Source: Orobanche coerulescens (taxonomy: Eukaryota > Streptophyta > Magnoliopsida > Lamiales > Orobanchaceae). Taken from it: DNA of 64,000 nt. Made by a program: the position numbers and the translations under genes. The DNA lies in NCBI GenBank assembly GCA_033398695.1, contig CM065814.1, positions 82,602,358 to 82,666,357 on the forward strand. Reading direction: 5' to 3'. Below, one piece after another: positions 33,176-44,480 of the stretch. Numbering within the stretch: the stretch's first letter is position 1; each line of letters starts with the position of its first letter. A model generated the notes under the pieces. The model saw only the letters and a program-made list of their open reading frames with translations, did no database searches and had not been told where the DNA came from.

Positions 33176-34064
33176 TGTTGTGCGGCGATTTATATGCCTC
33201 GATGGCGATCGGCATAATGGTCAGGAGCTAGCTAAAGAAGACAGATGCCGTCCAAGGTGATCTTCTGTAGACATCTAGCGATCGCCAATAATATCTGATT
33301 GTAGACGATCGTCCCATACCGCATGTGAATCCGACACCCGTCAGAGTCTTCGAAGACCGAATCTCGGACGAAGACCCACGTGTAGATCCACAAAAGGCGC
33401 CGCAAGTTAAGGCCTTTCACCCCAGCCTGTCACCAACCTCACACCTACCGACAGGCCCTCCGAAAGGTACAAAGTGGGTCCTCCCCAGACAGCGACTCAG
33501 GACGCGTGCAGGTTCCCCATTGGCTCGCACATTTGGCTGCCAGCAGCAGCCTCGGACTTTAAGGAAACAGTCCCACGTGATGGGGCCCACATTATTCTAA
33601 TATAGAATACGGCAGTCGCCCGCGATCGCCGGGGAGGACCTAGCAACCTCTTCTACTATAAATAGTAGGCCTCCAACAGTGGCCAGGGGATAGTAAAAAA
33701 CGTACAGAGAGAACGGTAAACTTACCTGACGAATACATACACATACACAGTGATACTCATTCACATATACAGAACACCAGAAAGTAAGAACTCACAGAGC
33801 TTCATATCTGGTTCTTCCGACAATCTTCATGCTCTATAGCTAAGATAGCTATAATCTTTACACTCATTGTAATAGTATTCTAACATTAATATTTGTACTC
33901 CAAAGTATTTGTATTAATAACATCTCGCGAGAGCATTCAAGCCCGGGACTAACAACCCCATAAAATCTTGTGTTATTTATTTTCCCACATAAGTGTTCTC
34001 GCATTTGTTTGTTACTCGACCTTTCCAGCAATATCATCTCTGGATAATATTTTGGGTAACAATA
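33176..34064 (+). mobile_element. A 3' LTR (889 bp)
   Basis: Matches 12379-13273. The last three bases are ATA instead of ACA (CA to TA terminal change). GATTC follows. Confidence 0.92.
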
Positions 34065-34069
34065 GATTC
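34065..34069. repeat. Target duplication GATTC, right copy (element A)
   Basis: Matches 12374-12378; copia C protease resumes here. Confidence 0.9.
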
Positions 34070-35421
34070 TGGATTCAGGTGCTACTTCTCATATTTGTGC
34101 TATGAATCAGGATCTGGAATGAAGTAGGCAGCTTTAAGCTGGGGAAGTGATGATCACCGTCGGAAGCGGACAAAGTGTCTAGGCAACCGATATTGGATCA
34201 CTCCTACTGGGTTTAGAATCCGGTTTTATTTTGATGTTAGGTGAAGTACTTGTTTTGCCTAAGGGGCATAAAAACATTGTATCCATTCCAGTCTTGGACC
34301 GGAAAGGATTTTGTTTCTTCATTGTCAATGGTAGTTCTAAAATTTATTTTAGAAATAAACTGGTTGGCACAGCTACATTGTTGAATAGTTTATATCATCT
34401 AAACTTACAAATAAATCAGTAGTGAACACTATAACTAGGAAACGTGCCAGGCAAGATACTAATCAAGCTCTTAAGTGGCACCTTAGACTTAGTCATGTTG
34501 GTCAGACCAAGGTTCACAAAATGGAGAAGGATGGACTTTTAAGTCCATTGGGTTTAGAACCCAATCCAACTTGTGAATCCTGCCTTAGAGGCAAGATGAC
34601 TAAGTCCCCTTTCACAGGACATTTGAAAGGCCTGCTGAAAAACTTGGGTTGGTACATACCGACATTTGTGGTGCTTTAGAAGCAGCCCGAGACATATATC
34701 AATATTTCATAACGTTCAGAGATGATCATACTAGGTATGGGATTGTGTACTTAATGAAACATAAATCCGAAGCCCTTTACTAAATTCAAAGAATTCAAGG
34801 CCCTAGTTGAAAAACAGACTGGATGTCATATCAAAGCACTTCGGTCGGACTGAGGTGGCGAATATATGAGCATAGAGTTTGATGAGTTCCTTAAGGAACA
34901 TGGAATAGTTTCACAATTCACGCCGCCAGGAACCCCACAGTTAAATGATGTTTCAGAAAGGAGAAATCGGGCTTTGTTGGACATGGTCCACTCCATGTTG
35001 AATTACACTGATTTACCAATTTACCAATGGGGTACGCTTTACTTACCGCTGCCTATATCCTAAATAGGTGTCCTTACAAATCCGTTCCTATCACTCCGCA
35101 TGAGATGTGGAAGGGTAAGAAGCCAAATCTTAATCACATAAGGATTTGGGGATGTCCAGCCTATGGCAAGAAGGCTAAGATGGACAAACTGGAAGCGAGG
35201 TCCGTCAAAGGACGTTTCATTGGATACCTAGAGGACTCGATGGGTTATCTATTCTACATGCCAGAAGACCATAGGGTTGTTGTGGCTTTACAAGCGCACT
35301 TCCTTAAGGATGAGTTCATTCAGGAAGGTGGCTCGGGTAGAAATATCTCTTTGGAAGAGCATAATGAAAGTCGTGAGGAGACATCTCATCAAGGATCACG
35401 AACCGGATCTATTGTAACATA
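34065..35421 (+). pseudogene. pol: pol part 1 of C: protease and integrase, broken
   Basis: Resumes with the protease active site (codons for DSGATSHICAMNQD) directly after A. Frame breaks occur near 34120 (TGA), 34420 and 34650. Recognisable pieces: LVLPKGHKNIVSIPVLDRKG; the GAG-pre-integrase zinc region (LKWHLRLSHVGQTKV...CESCLRGK); the integrase core with a TGA inside the second catalytic motif (CGGTCGGAC-TGA-GGTGGCGAA near 34853); the Glu motif NDVSERRNRALL; and the C-terminal KGRFIGYLEDSMGYLFY. Far more decayed than the B copy. Confidence 0.85.
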
Positions 35422-37099
35422 ACCTCCACTTCGAAGGTCAGATAGGGTTTCTCACTTACCTGATAGGTATGGCTATACACATGTCGAGGAACTGGGTCTC
35501 CACGACACACCTGATAGCCATAAGGACGACCCTGTCACCTATGACCAAGCGATAGTGGATGTGGACTCCGATAAATAGCAAGAAGCAATGGAAGCTAAGA
35601 TAGACTCGATGCATACCAATCAGGTATGGACTCTAGTAGATCTACTAACTAGCATGAGGCCTATTGGAAGTAAATGGATCTATAAGAGAAAGACTGATGG
35701 GGATGGCAAGGTTGACGCCTTTAAGACCAGGCTTGTGGCAAAGGGTTATACCCAAAGGGAAGGGATCGATTATCATGATACCTTCTCCCTCGTAGCTATG
35801 ATCAAGTCGATTCGCATGATGCTTGCCATTGCTGCCTTTTACGATTATGAAATATGGCAAATGGATGTCAAAATGTATTTTCTAAATGGATACCTCGAGG
35901 AGGAAATCTATATGGAACAGCCTAAGGGTTTTATGTGCAAAGCTAATATTCATAAGGTACGTAAGCTGCAACAAGCCATTTATGGACTGAAGCAAGCTTC
36001 TCGGAGTTGGAACCTTCGATTTGACGAAGTAGTCAAGAATTTTGACATCGTGCGAAATGAGGAGGAACCATGTGTTTACAAAAAGGTCAGTGGGAGCAAC
36101 ATTGTGTTCTTAGTACAATACGTAGATTATATTCTACTTATAAAAAATAACATAGCAATGCTCAGCACTGTGAAAGCTTGGCTTTTTAAAATGTTCTCCA
36201 TGAAAGGCTTGGGAGAATCTTCCTATATTCTAGGGATCCGTCTTTACAAAGATAGACCGCGAAGAATGATAGGACTTTCCCAAGCCCTCTATATAGATAA
36301 AATCCTGAGAAGATTCAAGATGGATGAATCTAAAAGAGGGTTCCTTCCCATTCGATATGGAATTCATATCACCATGAAAATGTGTCCTCAAAGTGAGGAA
36401 GAAAAAAGAGAGATGAGTAAGGTGCCCTATGCCTCGACAGTGGGTAGCCTCATGTACGTTATGTTGTGCACGAGACTGGACTTAGCCTATGCTGTTAGTA
36501 TGGTAAGTCGCTTTCAAGCAAACACGGGAAGGGAACACTGGACTACCGTCAAGAACATTCTTAAGTACTTGAGAAGAACTAGAGATATGGTTCTTACTTA
36601 CGGTGGAGGAGAATTGAAGGTGATTGGATTCATCGATTCTGATTTTTAAGGAGACAAGGACGACTCTAAGTCGACATCTGGGTATTTGTTTACTCTCAAT
36701 GGAGGAGCAGTATCTTGGAGAAGCTCCAAGCAAAGCGCTACTACAGATTCCACCTACCAAGCAGAGTACCAAGCTGCCTCAGAGGCTAGCAAAGAAGCAT
36801 TTTGGATGCAGAAGTTTGTGCAAGAACTTCAAGTGGTGCCCAATACGGAACTGCCTATATCACTATTCTGTGATAATGATGGAGTTGTCGCCTAAACCAA
36901 GGAGCCGAGGGCTAACCACAACACCAAGCATATAGAGAGAAAGTATCACATCCTTCGAGAGATGGTTGAAAAAGGATAAGTTTCGTTGCAAAGAGTAGAC
37001 TCAGAAGGCAATGTCTCTGACCCGCTAACTAACCCGTTATCTCAAGCTGTCTTGGAAAGACATATGAAAAACATAGGTATTGGATACCATAATGAATGA
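35422..37099 (+). pseudogene. pol: pol part 2 of C: RT and RNase H, RT active site lost
   Basis: RT is open from 35588 to 36649: MRPIGSKWIYKRKTDGDGK, RLVAKGYTQREGIDYHDTFS, MDVKMYFLNGYLEEEIYMEQ, YGLKQASRSWN. The catalytic motif reads QYVDYILLIKNN: the second Asp of YVDD is Tyr, so this copy cannot polymerise. RNase H: VIGFIDSDF then a TAA at 36647, TSGYLFTLNGGAVSWRS, EYQAASEASKEAFW, LFCDNDGVVA then TAA, KHIERKYHILRE. Ends at TGA 37097-37099. Confidence 0.88.
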
Positions 37100-37109
37100 C
37101 ATTGAGTGC

Positions 37110-37120
37110 AAGTGGGAGAT
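37110..37120 (+). other. Polypurine tract of C
   Basis: AAGTGGGAGAT directly before the LTR start TGTTAGAAATATG; identical to B. Confidence 0.88.
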
Positions 37121-38362
37121 TGTTAGAAATATGCCCTCGAATACCACTCAGAGGATGAGAGAGTAGGGGCATTGTACTTGTAATTATGGAATAATTAATA
37201 AAAGGTAATATGATTCATTCATTGTTTATTATATTCCAAATGCATTCTTTATTTGGTAAACATTGAAGTGAAGTTCATATAAATAAATCGAACATTCCAT
37301 TCTCGTTATCAGATAAGAGAAAATGCACTGGAAGTGTTCAAAGTTTATTTACGTAAACTGTTCCCAAGTCGCTAAACTTAAATAGGCATTAAGTTCTGAA
37401 GTAAAAATTGTATAACTGATGCTAGGACGTGTGCATGTCTTGATAGCATAGTTCTAAGTATATTAGTGGGACCAGTATACTCGAACACGACTCATACTTG
37501 ATTCAGTAACACGGTATTCACTCTTAGAGAGTCGATGACGAATCGAAAGATTGTGATAGTATATGTGGACCTTTGACTTGAGGGTTCAGTAGAAGATGTG
37601 CCTGTGACGTTTAGTTTGTCATTAGAGTAGTTATACTCATTTGCTTAATTGCTGAGTCAACCTCGAAGTGCGGACTATACGGGCAGGTAGCAGTCTTTAC
37701 TGTACGCCAAGAAAGGATTCTATCTCCTATTAGTGAGCAGGCGAATGTCCTATACGGCTAATGGCAAATAAGATCATATGTCTTTGGCCAAAGCATTCTG
37801 ATCTAGTCGTATTAGATACAGTAGTAATCAGTCGGTTTTGATTTGCATTAACACATGTATAGTGTCTAGTCAACAGTAGGGTTTGACTTTACCGTGACCC
37901 GAAGATTTGATCGGGACATCTGATGAAGGGTCTATAGGTATATAGTATTCACGACATAATGGTTCTGGAATGATCCCTTCATTCGTTTTCAGTCGGGTTT
38001 ACAGTGCGGCCCGCTAGGCTGGCTAAATGCTGTCCGCACTCATTGGTTTCTCCCAATACCGGCCGAGACGAACCTACAGAGTCGCGCATCAGGATCATTG
38101 ACAGATAAATGTGAATTTATTATCTCTCTAATAATATTAGATATTGGATATCTAATTATGATTTATTGGATAAATCAAATAGCGGTCTTATGAATTGAAA
38201 TTAAGTTACTGGGTAATTAATTTAATTCATAAATAATATTTCTTAGAGAAATATATTTGTATTTGATATAATTAATTAATTGGATTAATTAATTAAGTAT
38301 AAATAGATTGGAACTAAAATGGAGTGTATTTAACGGATTCGTTTGACGAACGACCGGTACAC

Positions 38363-38381
38363 GAGCCGAGTGACTCGGCTC
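38363..38381 (+). repeat. Perfect 8-bp hairpin in the C LTR
   Basis: GAGCCGAG and CTCGGCTC with loop TGA. B has GGACTC-CCGA-GAGTCC at the same relative place (18233-18248). The stem is kept while the sequence differs. Confidence 0.65.
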
Positions 38382-38401
38382 ATTTTCTAGAAATTTCCAT
38401 A

Positions 38402-38419
38402 CCCCCCCCCCCCCCCCCC
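38402..38419 (+). repeat. C18 homopolymer
   Basis: Eighteen C between GAAATTTCCATA and ACTCATGTTAC. The deletion that removed most of the 5' LTR of C joins at the matching place (9197-9200). Confidence 0.9.
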
Positions 38420-39885
38420 ACTCATGTTACTTGGTGGTTTCCTTTTTCTTGTTTTGTGATAAATAAATCCCATGTTGATATATCAACACATGGTGCCTAG
38501 TATCTCTTGATATGGTGGGATCTCTTAATCACATTATATAATAGAAACACATCTCACCACCTAAGGTAATATACCATTCGGCCGAAGCCATTGTAATGGA
38601 GAGAGAGAGATATTTTTTCTTGTTTAATTCTTCATCTTGGAGGTGAGAAAAAGATAAGAAATAAAGAGAAAAAATTCCTACGAGTTTCCCTAGCCATGTT
38701 CTTAGAGAACGGAGTCTTGTAGAATTTTTCGGGCAACTTCCGACGCATGGTGACGTAAAGACATCATGCTTTCGGTGTTTGGGACGAGGGGATTTTGTGC
38801 TCGTGCTCGGGTTCGTGATTATCATCAACTTACGAAGATTTTTCCAAAGGCTTCAAGGGTATGGGACCTTAATCCTTTTATCTTCGTTTTTCCTTTTTGT
38901 ATATACGTTACTTGATCGATCATATTTGAGATTCTTTATTATAATTCCGCTGCATATTTGTTTTTGTTTCTGGAATCCCAACAACAACCTCCTTATAAAG
39001 GAGTCACAACTAATATCACACAACATCACATATTTGCCAAACGAGTACACGTATAAATACGAAATCCTCGACAAGCAAAAAAGGACTACTATAACCACGT
39101 AATATGACTACAACATATTCCAACATACCATACTAATACATATATTCGGAAAAACATCTTTGTTCACAAAATACATGAGTTGTCTTTATAGAAACCGTTA
39201 TTGAAATATATACCAATTCTTTGGGAAATTCATTATAAGCATTCAAGTAGCACACATAATTGGTCACCAACTACTATTTCTACGAAACACGTAATGTATG
39301 GGCAAGATACTTGCCTCGAATAGTAGCAAGAAAGAGAAAACCGGTCGTAGTAAGTCGGCATAAATCGTCTATGAATCCTCCGAATCCGCCGGACACCAAC
39401 ACTCGATAATTACTACGAACGATAAAACCCACAATGAGAATAATCCCATTAACATAACGTAAACCCTCTGCACCAATTAAACGAACAATTAAGACTCAAG
39501 GGTTTCCCCCAAAATGGTCAAGAACACGAATTAACCCAATAATTCACGAAAAACGAAATTAAAACCATGCATTTTGATCAACAAGACTGGATGCAAATGA
39601 TGGAACCAACAATCTCGGATTAGGATTTCGAAATCAAGACAAACCCCCAAATATTCCCGAAATAGGATTCTAAGATGATTAGCTCGATTAAAAGGGGAAA
39701 AGGTGATTTGATGTTGTTAATCCACACCAATATATTTATGATTATGTTGTAGGATTGAAGATTGGGGAACTTTCATGAAGAATCGCCCTGAAATAGCCTC
39801 AAGAACTCTGCCCGTCGCATGAGAGTGGAAATGACAAATTCTGTCCCAAAAAAGAAAAGGCCGCTGCCTAAAAACAGACCCCTAG

Positions 39886-39966
39886 TTACGGCCATAACAT
39901 AATTGCCATTGCGGCCATAACACACTGGCCATTACGACAGTAACATACTGCAGGTTACGGCCATAA
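39886..39966. repeat. Phased palindrome array, TTACGGCCGTAA type (D LTR2)
   Basis: Cores start at 39888, 39911, 39934 and 39957: four copies, all intervals exactly 23 bp. CG dinucleotides are partly decayed to CA/TG (ACGGCCAT, GCGGCCAT). The last motif is the insertion site of G. Confidence 0.92.
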
Positions 39967-39967
39967 C
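39963..39967. repeat. Target duplication of G, left copy (ATAAC)
   Basis: ATAAC here against GTAAC at 50853-50857. LTR1 has GTAAC at the matching place, so the left copy changed G to A in a CG context. Confidence 0.8.
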
Positions 39968-40185
39968 TGTAATACCCACCTAAACTCTCGTCTTTACTGT
40001 TGTATTCTTCAAATAAATCGAGCACTGTCGTACCATATCCGTGTTTATTGTAATGATTATATTGATGAGTTATGTTAAATCAAATTGTTGAGCTTTGTCG
40101 TTCTTACTATAGTTGATTGTTAGATGTTATTGGGAGAATTTCATTTTACTTGTTGTTGCCCCTAGTGTGCGCTAACTTGCTATCT

Positions 40186-40534
40186 TTACGTACGCTATGT
40201 ACGTAGCATTACGTACGTAACGATCTTATGTTAACGTACGTAATGTGGAGTATCTATCATCAGCTCGCCTTTTGGCGGGTGGGACCGAGCATGTAGGTAG
40301 TGGTCGGGATTCGATCGTGATAGCCTAGTCAATGGCCATTACTTACATAGTGACCCTGCCGTAGCGTACGTAATGTACAAGAGCCTTACGTACATCCATT
40401 TTGGCAACGTACGTAAGAATATGTGTATTTTGAGTCAGTGGCATCTGAGAATCTATTACGTACGTAATGCTCATTAGGTTACATACGTAATGTTTGTAAC
40501 GTACGCTAATTTTTAGCTATAGCATACGTAATGC
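40186..40534. repeat. Phased palindrome clusters, TTACGTACGTAA type (G 5' LTR)
   Basis: Cores start at 40188, 40211, 40234; 40341, 40364, 40388, 40407; 40458, 40481, 40499, 40522. Intervals are 23, 23; 23, 24, 19; 23, 18, 23. The 3' LTR repeats the pattern. A different sequence rich in GGGTGGGACCGAGC separates the first two clusters. Confidence 0.9.
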
Positions 40535-40544
40535 TGAATTCGGG

Positions 40545-40553
40545 TTATAAAAG
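40545..40553 (+). promoter_or_regulatory. TATA box of G 5' LTR
   Basis: TTATAAAAG, about 13 bp after the last palindrome (ending 40531). Same in the 3' LTR (48555-48563). Transcription would start near 40580. Confidence 0.75.
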
Positions 40554-42847
40554 TATGGGTTGCCTTTCATTTCTGCACGACTCTATTCCATCCTCCCTTT
40601 CTCAAAACCGATCCCATGCCCCCTTAGATCATATTATTGCCCTCCAATCTCGTGTTAGAGCTACAACACTTGGATTATAGCTTGGTAACTAGAAGCGAGG
40701 AGTGTGTTGTTGGAAGATTTGGTATTATTCTTCATCCCTTTCTTGAGGTTGGTTATCTTACTCTTGTTGTTTCATATGATTGTTGATGTTAGTAGTAGAA
40801 TAACCTGGTAGATCATGATAAACATTGAAGTTATGTACAAATTTAGTTTGGAACATGATAATATTGTTAGAACTATTCGTTGAATGATTGATGAAGTTAT
40901 GGAATAACATGTTCAATATAGAACCCTTAGGTAATCATGTTAAAATCAGGAGATTAGAGTTATGAATATATTCTTAAATGCTAGTAGGATCCTATGATGT
41001 TATAGCCATATATTGGTAAAGGTTTAACAACTCATTGGGAAGAATTTGATGATGTCTTTAGAGTTTCAAAAACCCTCAATGATATAATTATGTTTTGAAC
41101 AAATTTTTTTAAGGGATGATAATGGATTTTGAAGAACACACGTATAACCTTTATATATTCAAGATAATTGGGTGTGTTGATAACTCAATAAGGTGTTGAT
41201 CACTACATTAATATGTTGATAGTGTTTTAGGACGAGTGTAACAATTATAGGTGATAATGATGCGGTAGACTTAATGGCCAAATTCTATTACGTTGATCCT
41301 CGTGTATTAGGATGACGTAAATTAAGATGATGTTCTTATTATGCTTAAAACTTAAAGTTAGTATTTCATTTCTGGATTAGCTTAACGTAATCATTGGAAA
41401 GATGATGAAGAATGTAAAGAAACACAAACTTTTAACATGTTCAACGTTAATCGAAGTGTTGATGGATTAAGAGTGTATTTAATCATCATAGTATTACATT
41501 GATAATGTCCTTGACTTCAAATGCTTGTTATTAATGTTATAATATGTGGACGAATCTAATAAACTTGATATATGATAATTCCTAATTGGAGTGTTAAAAT
41601 GTTCAATAGGATAGTTGAACTATTCGAGTAAAATTACGAATATTGTTTCTATGAATTAATACCATTATCGTACAAATGTGTTGTTGAATGAATTACATTT
41701 CATTCAAGGTTGCTTGTTCAAGTGAGTATTGTTTAGACGAAGATACCATTTGTTTGTTCTTTCAAAGAAGGATTATTCATCTACGGAATTGAGGTAAGTT
41801 ATTGTGCTTGGTTATAATGATGGTTGAATTCTTGTGATTATTATGCGTATCGTGTATATGAAATGTTCTGTGAATCTATGATTCATGATGTGGTGATGTC
41901 TTTGATCATGATACCATTTGTGGCGGGATAGTATTCCCAAGCTTATCTCCCTTGTTACCGCTGGTCTCGTTGAACTTTGTTATCACTTCGGTGAGTTGTT
42001 CGATTAATTGTAAAGTGTAATTCGTTGGATTTTCGTTGTCATGTTGCATCGTGACATCTCTAGAGTCATATATGCGTGCCGATTGGTTATGTGTATGATT
42101 TTTAGTCGGGCACTTGATGGTCATGCGTGGATGTTTCCGCATTAGATCGTGCACACGAGACTTAGTTCGTGAGTCTAATTAGGTACATCGTCTCACATAT
42201 ATTCTGGATTCTGTATATGGGGTGGACATGTGCACGGACACATTTCCAGATCGGGCGTACTATGATGTCCGTCTTGAGCCATATTATTTGGTCATTCGTA
42301 TGTTTGGATATGTTCGACAGTTGGGACTGACTCTTTATACGCCTACGGGGTATATTCAGTAGTCGGTTGTTTCTTTGAGATCCGTATGTATATAAATTGT
42401 ATAATGCCATGAGAATTATTATCATGTATAGCTGACCCTGTGGTTTGGGCGAAATACTAGTATTTCAGGGTGAGGAAAGGGCAAGGCACATGAAGAGCAT
42501 GATGACGGAGAAGGGTTTTGAAGGATGCTAATTTGGGGGCCCCGAGTCTTTTGATGTTCGGTTATGTCTTACTGTGTTTTTTTCATTTTATTTTATTTCG
42601 GATGAATATATTATAATTTGTAAGGTATTTTCCATCTTCATATGGTCTATACCGAATTTGGATCCTGTGTATGGTTGCGTGAGTTGATATATGTATGACT
42701 TATACCCCACAACGGGGTTTTGATTAATATTGTGGTTCGGTACCACATTGATGGGATGTTAAAGTTCACGTTGTTATATAGCCTGGTGGGTCCCGGTGGG
42801 GGTCCACGAAACTGTAATAGCCGCCGTTTTCGGGGTGTTACAGAAGA

Positions 42848-42859
42848 TGGTATCAGAGC
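42848..42859 (+). other. Primer-binding site of G
   Basis: TGGTATCAGAGC, the exact plant initiator tRNA-Met site, five bases after the LTR end. Confidence 0.93.
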
Positions 42860-42952
42860 GTCTTTTTCTTTTGAGTCATTGTAGATCGAACTAGCATCAA
42901 GAAACCTTTGTTCCACGTGTGACCTGTACAAGCGCCTGACCCGTCGAATACG

Positions 42953-43273
42953 GTATGTTTCTCATGAGCCATGATTTAATTATTGGTATAATATTGATGA
43001 CGAATTGATCCCTTTACTGATCTTGGCATCTTGAGAATGTGTGGTAAGATTCATCTGTTTGATTTTCTGAGTAAATTCTAAATTGATTGTGTGATTGGAA
43101 CTGGTTCGATTTGATGTTGATCTGATATTGAGTGTGTGGCACCCGCGGTGCCAATGATTCATTACGAACTGTTTTCTTGAATATGTAATTCCTTGTTGCT
43201 ATTAACTTAGCATGAATTTTGGTTGATATCTTGAACTGTACTTATGGTTATCATTATGGTTAAATTCTTTCAG
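42953..43273 (+). other. Probable leader intron of G
   Basis: Donor ATACG|GTATGT and acceptor ATTCTTTCAG, 321 bp, AT-rich. The acceptor ends one base before the gag ATG (CAG|TATG), exactly as in D. Splicing is inferred. Confidence 0.55.
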
Positions 43274-43274
43274 T

Positions 43275-44480
43275 ATGGAAAGAAATCTGAGAGGCCGTGC
43301 CAGAGGGGGACGAGGCCGCGGAAGGGGCCGAATCCCAATACCACGAGCCAACAGGCGCGCGAATGTGGAGCAGAGTTCCACAAGCAGTGATTCGCCTTCT
43401 AGGGACCAATCGCACCACGCTGGAGAGGATGCGCATGTCGATCCTTACGCTGTGATGCAGGGCATGATGGCTCAGATGACCCAAATGGGTCATCTGATAG
43501 CAGCTATGCAGAGGAATACTACTGGCCAACAGCAGGGACAACAGCCTCCGCCTTTGGTACACGGTGGGATCGTGAGCTGGATCATTAGCGACATATCGCG
43601 TCAGCGACCTCCAACCTTTGAAGGCCCTTCTGAGCATGCTGATATTCTACATTGGATAGAGCATTTCGAGAAACTGTTCGAGATGGTGGAGTGCCAAGAA
43701 GAGAATCGAGTTGCTGTGGCGGCTTATTATCTTGGTAAGAGCACCCATACTTGGTGGCTTTCTGTGAGACCTGCTGACGGCGTGACTACCTGGGAGGACT
43801 TCAAGAATCTCATGTTGTATAGCTACTATCCTGCACCACTCCGCGAAGCCAAATTGTTAGAATTGTTGAATCCTGATCTATTTGAGGACGAGGATGTGTT
43901 AGCTATTGCCGAGAAATTCCAGGCACTTCTCCCTTTTGCTACATCAGTTGTCCGTACAGAAGCTGAAAAGATCAAATATTTACTCAAGAGGCTTAAACCC
44001 TGGATGAGGATGCAGTTGCTTAACCACCATTGTACGACCCTACCAAAGTTTATCGAGAAGGCTCTGGAATATGAACTTACTGCGAAGGAGATTTCCAAGA
44101 AGCAGCCTCAGTCTTCCAACAAGAGATCCAGGAACCAGACCCAGGCAGACAGTAATCGGGGGACATTCAGGAAGCCCCATCCTGTACCAAATCCTTCTGA
44201 GCGGCCACCTATGGTGCCGAAACTGACCGAATCGCACTCTTGAGCAATCAGCTCATCTATCATGTGTTATAACTGTGGGGACCAGGGACACATCAGCTCC
44301 AAATGCCCGAAGCCGGCTGTTGTCTGCCACACTTGTGGGAAAAATGGACATCGAGCTCGCTATTGCAGGGGTGGACCCGGGCGTGCTCTAGTAGCATCTC
44401 TTGCTCCAGTACAGTCTTCTATCCAGGACTGTGTACCTCCGTCTGCTTTTTATCAGACTACCGGGGCAAACAAAGGGATG
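43275..44480 (+). pseudogene. gag: gag of G, one stop
   Basis: Starts at ATG 43275, one base after the acceptor-like CAG. A basic N-terminus (RGRARGGRGRGRGRIP) is followed by a capsid core of about residues 110-270 (RPPTFEGPSEHADILHWIEH, AAYYLGKSTHTWWLS, WEDFKNLMLYSYYP). An in-frame TGA at 44241 separates it from two complete zinc knuckles, CYNCGDQGHISSKC and CHTCGKNGHRARYC, in the same frame. Those knuckles match the layout in D Gag. Identification is firm. Confidence 0.88.

Larger units (their letters stand above)
12379..34064 (+). mobile_element. Element A: Ty3/gypsy, Tat lineage, carrying copia B
   Basis: Forward order: 5' LTR, primer site TGGCGC..., gag, protease-RT-RNase H (split by B), integrase, a 4.4 kb 3' region with a roughly 260-bp tandem duplication and an antisense spliced gene, polypurine tract, 3' LTR. 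Without B it is about 12.1 kb. The primer type, long gag, extra 3' region with an antisense gene and tandem repeats together mark the Tat group. LTR ends TGTTG...CAACA and a GATTC duplication define it. By eye the LTRs differ at about 18 of the first 270 positions. Confidence 0.92.
9201..38983 (+). mobile_element. Element C: Ty1/copia retrotransposon, carrying A (and B) inside
   Basis: Forward order: truncated 5' LTR (9201-9771), primer site, 1.7 kb leader, gag (11504-12378), insertion A (12379-34064), then protease, integrase, RT and RNase H (34065-37099), polypurine tract and full 3' LTR (37121-38983). Domain order PR-IN-RT-RH is diagnostic of copia. It sits in D LTR2. The right flank is ACAAC, but the left flank and about 1.3 kb of the 5' LTR are deleted, so the target duplication cannot be checked. 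All genes are broken. Confidence 0.9.
37121..38983 (+). mobile_element. C 3' LTR (1863 bp)
   Basis: TGTTAGAAATATGCCCTCG to GGAATCCCAACA. It contains an inverted repeat GAGCCGAG-TGA-CTCGGCTC (38363-38381) followed by an 18-base C run (38402-38419). The B LTR has a comparable hairpin and G/C run at the matching place. No gene is present. Confidence 0.9.
38984..39967 (-). mobile_element. D LTR2, middle part
   Basis: Resumes ACAACCTCCTTATAAAGG, matching 4018 onward of LTR1, and runs to the palindrome array, where G is inserted. No gene is present. Confidence 0.88.
39968..42842 (+). mobile_element. G 5' LTR (2875 bp)
   Basis: U3 is short (about 600 bp, judged by the TATA box at 40545) and R-U5 very long (about 2.3 kb, AT-rich, no credible gene). 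It contains three palindrome clusters (40186-40534). Confidence 0.92.

Noticed and set aside
42848..42859. tRNA gene fragment
   Set aside because: Only 12 bases complementary to the tRNA 3' end: a primer-binding site.
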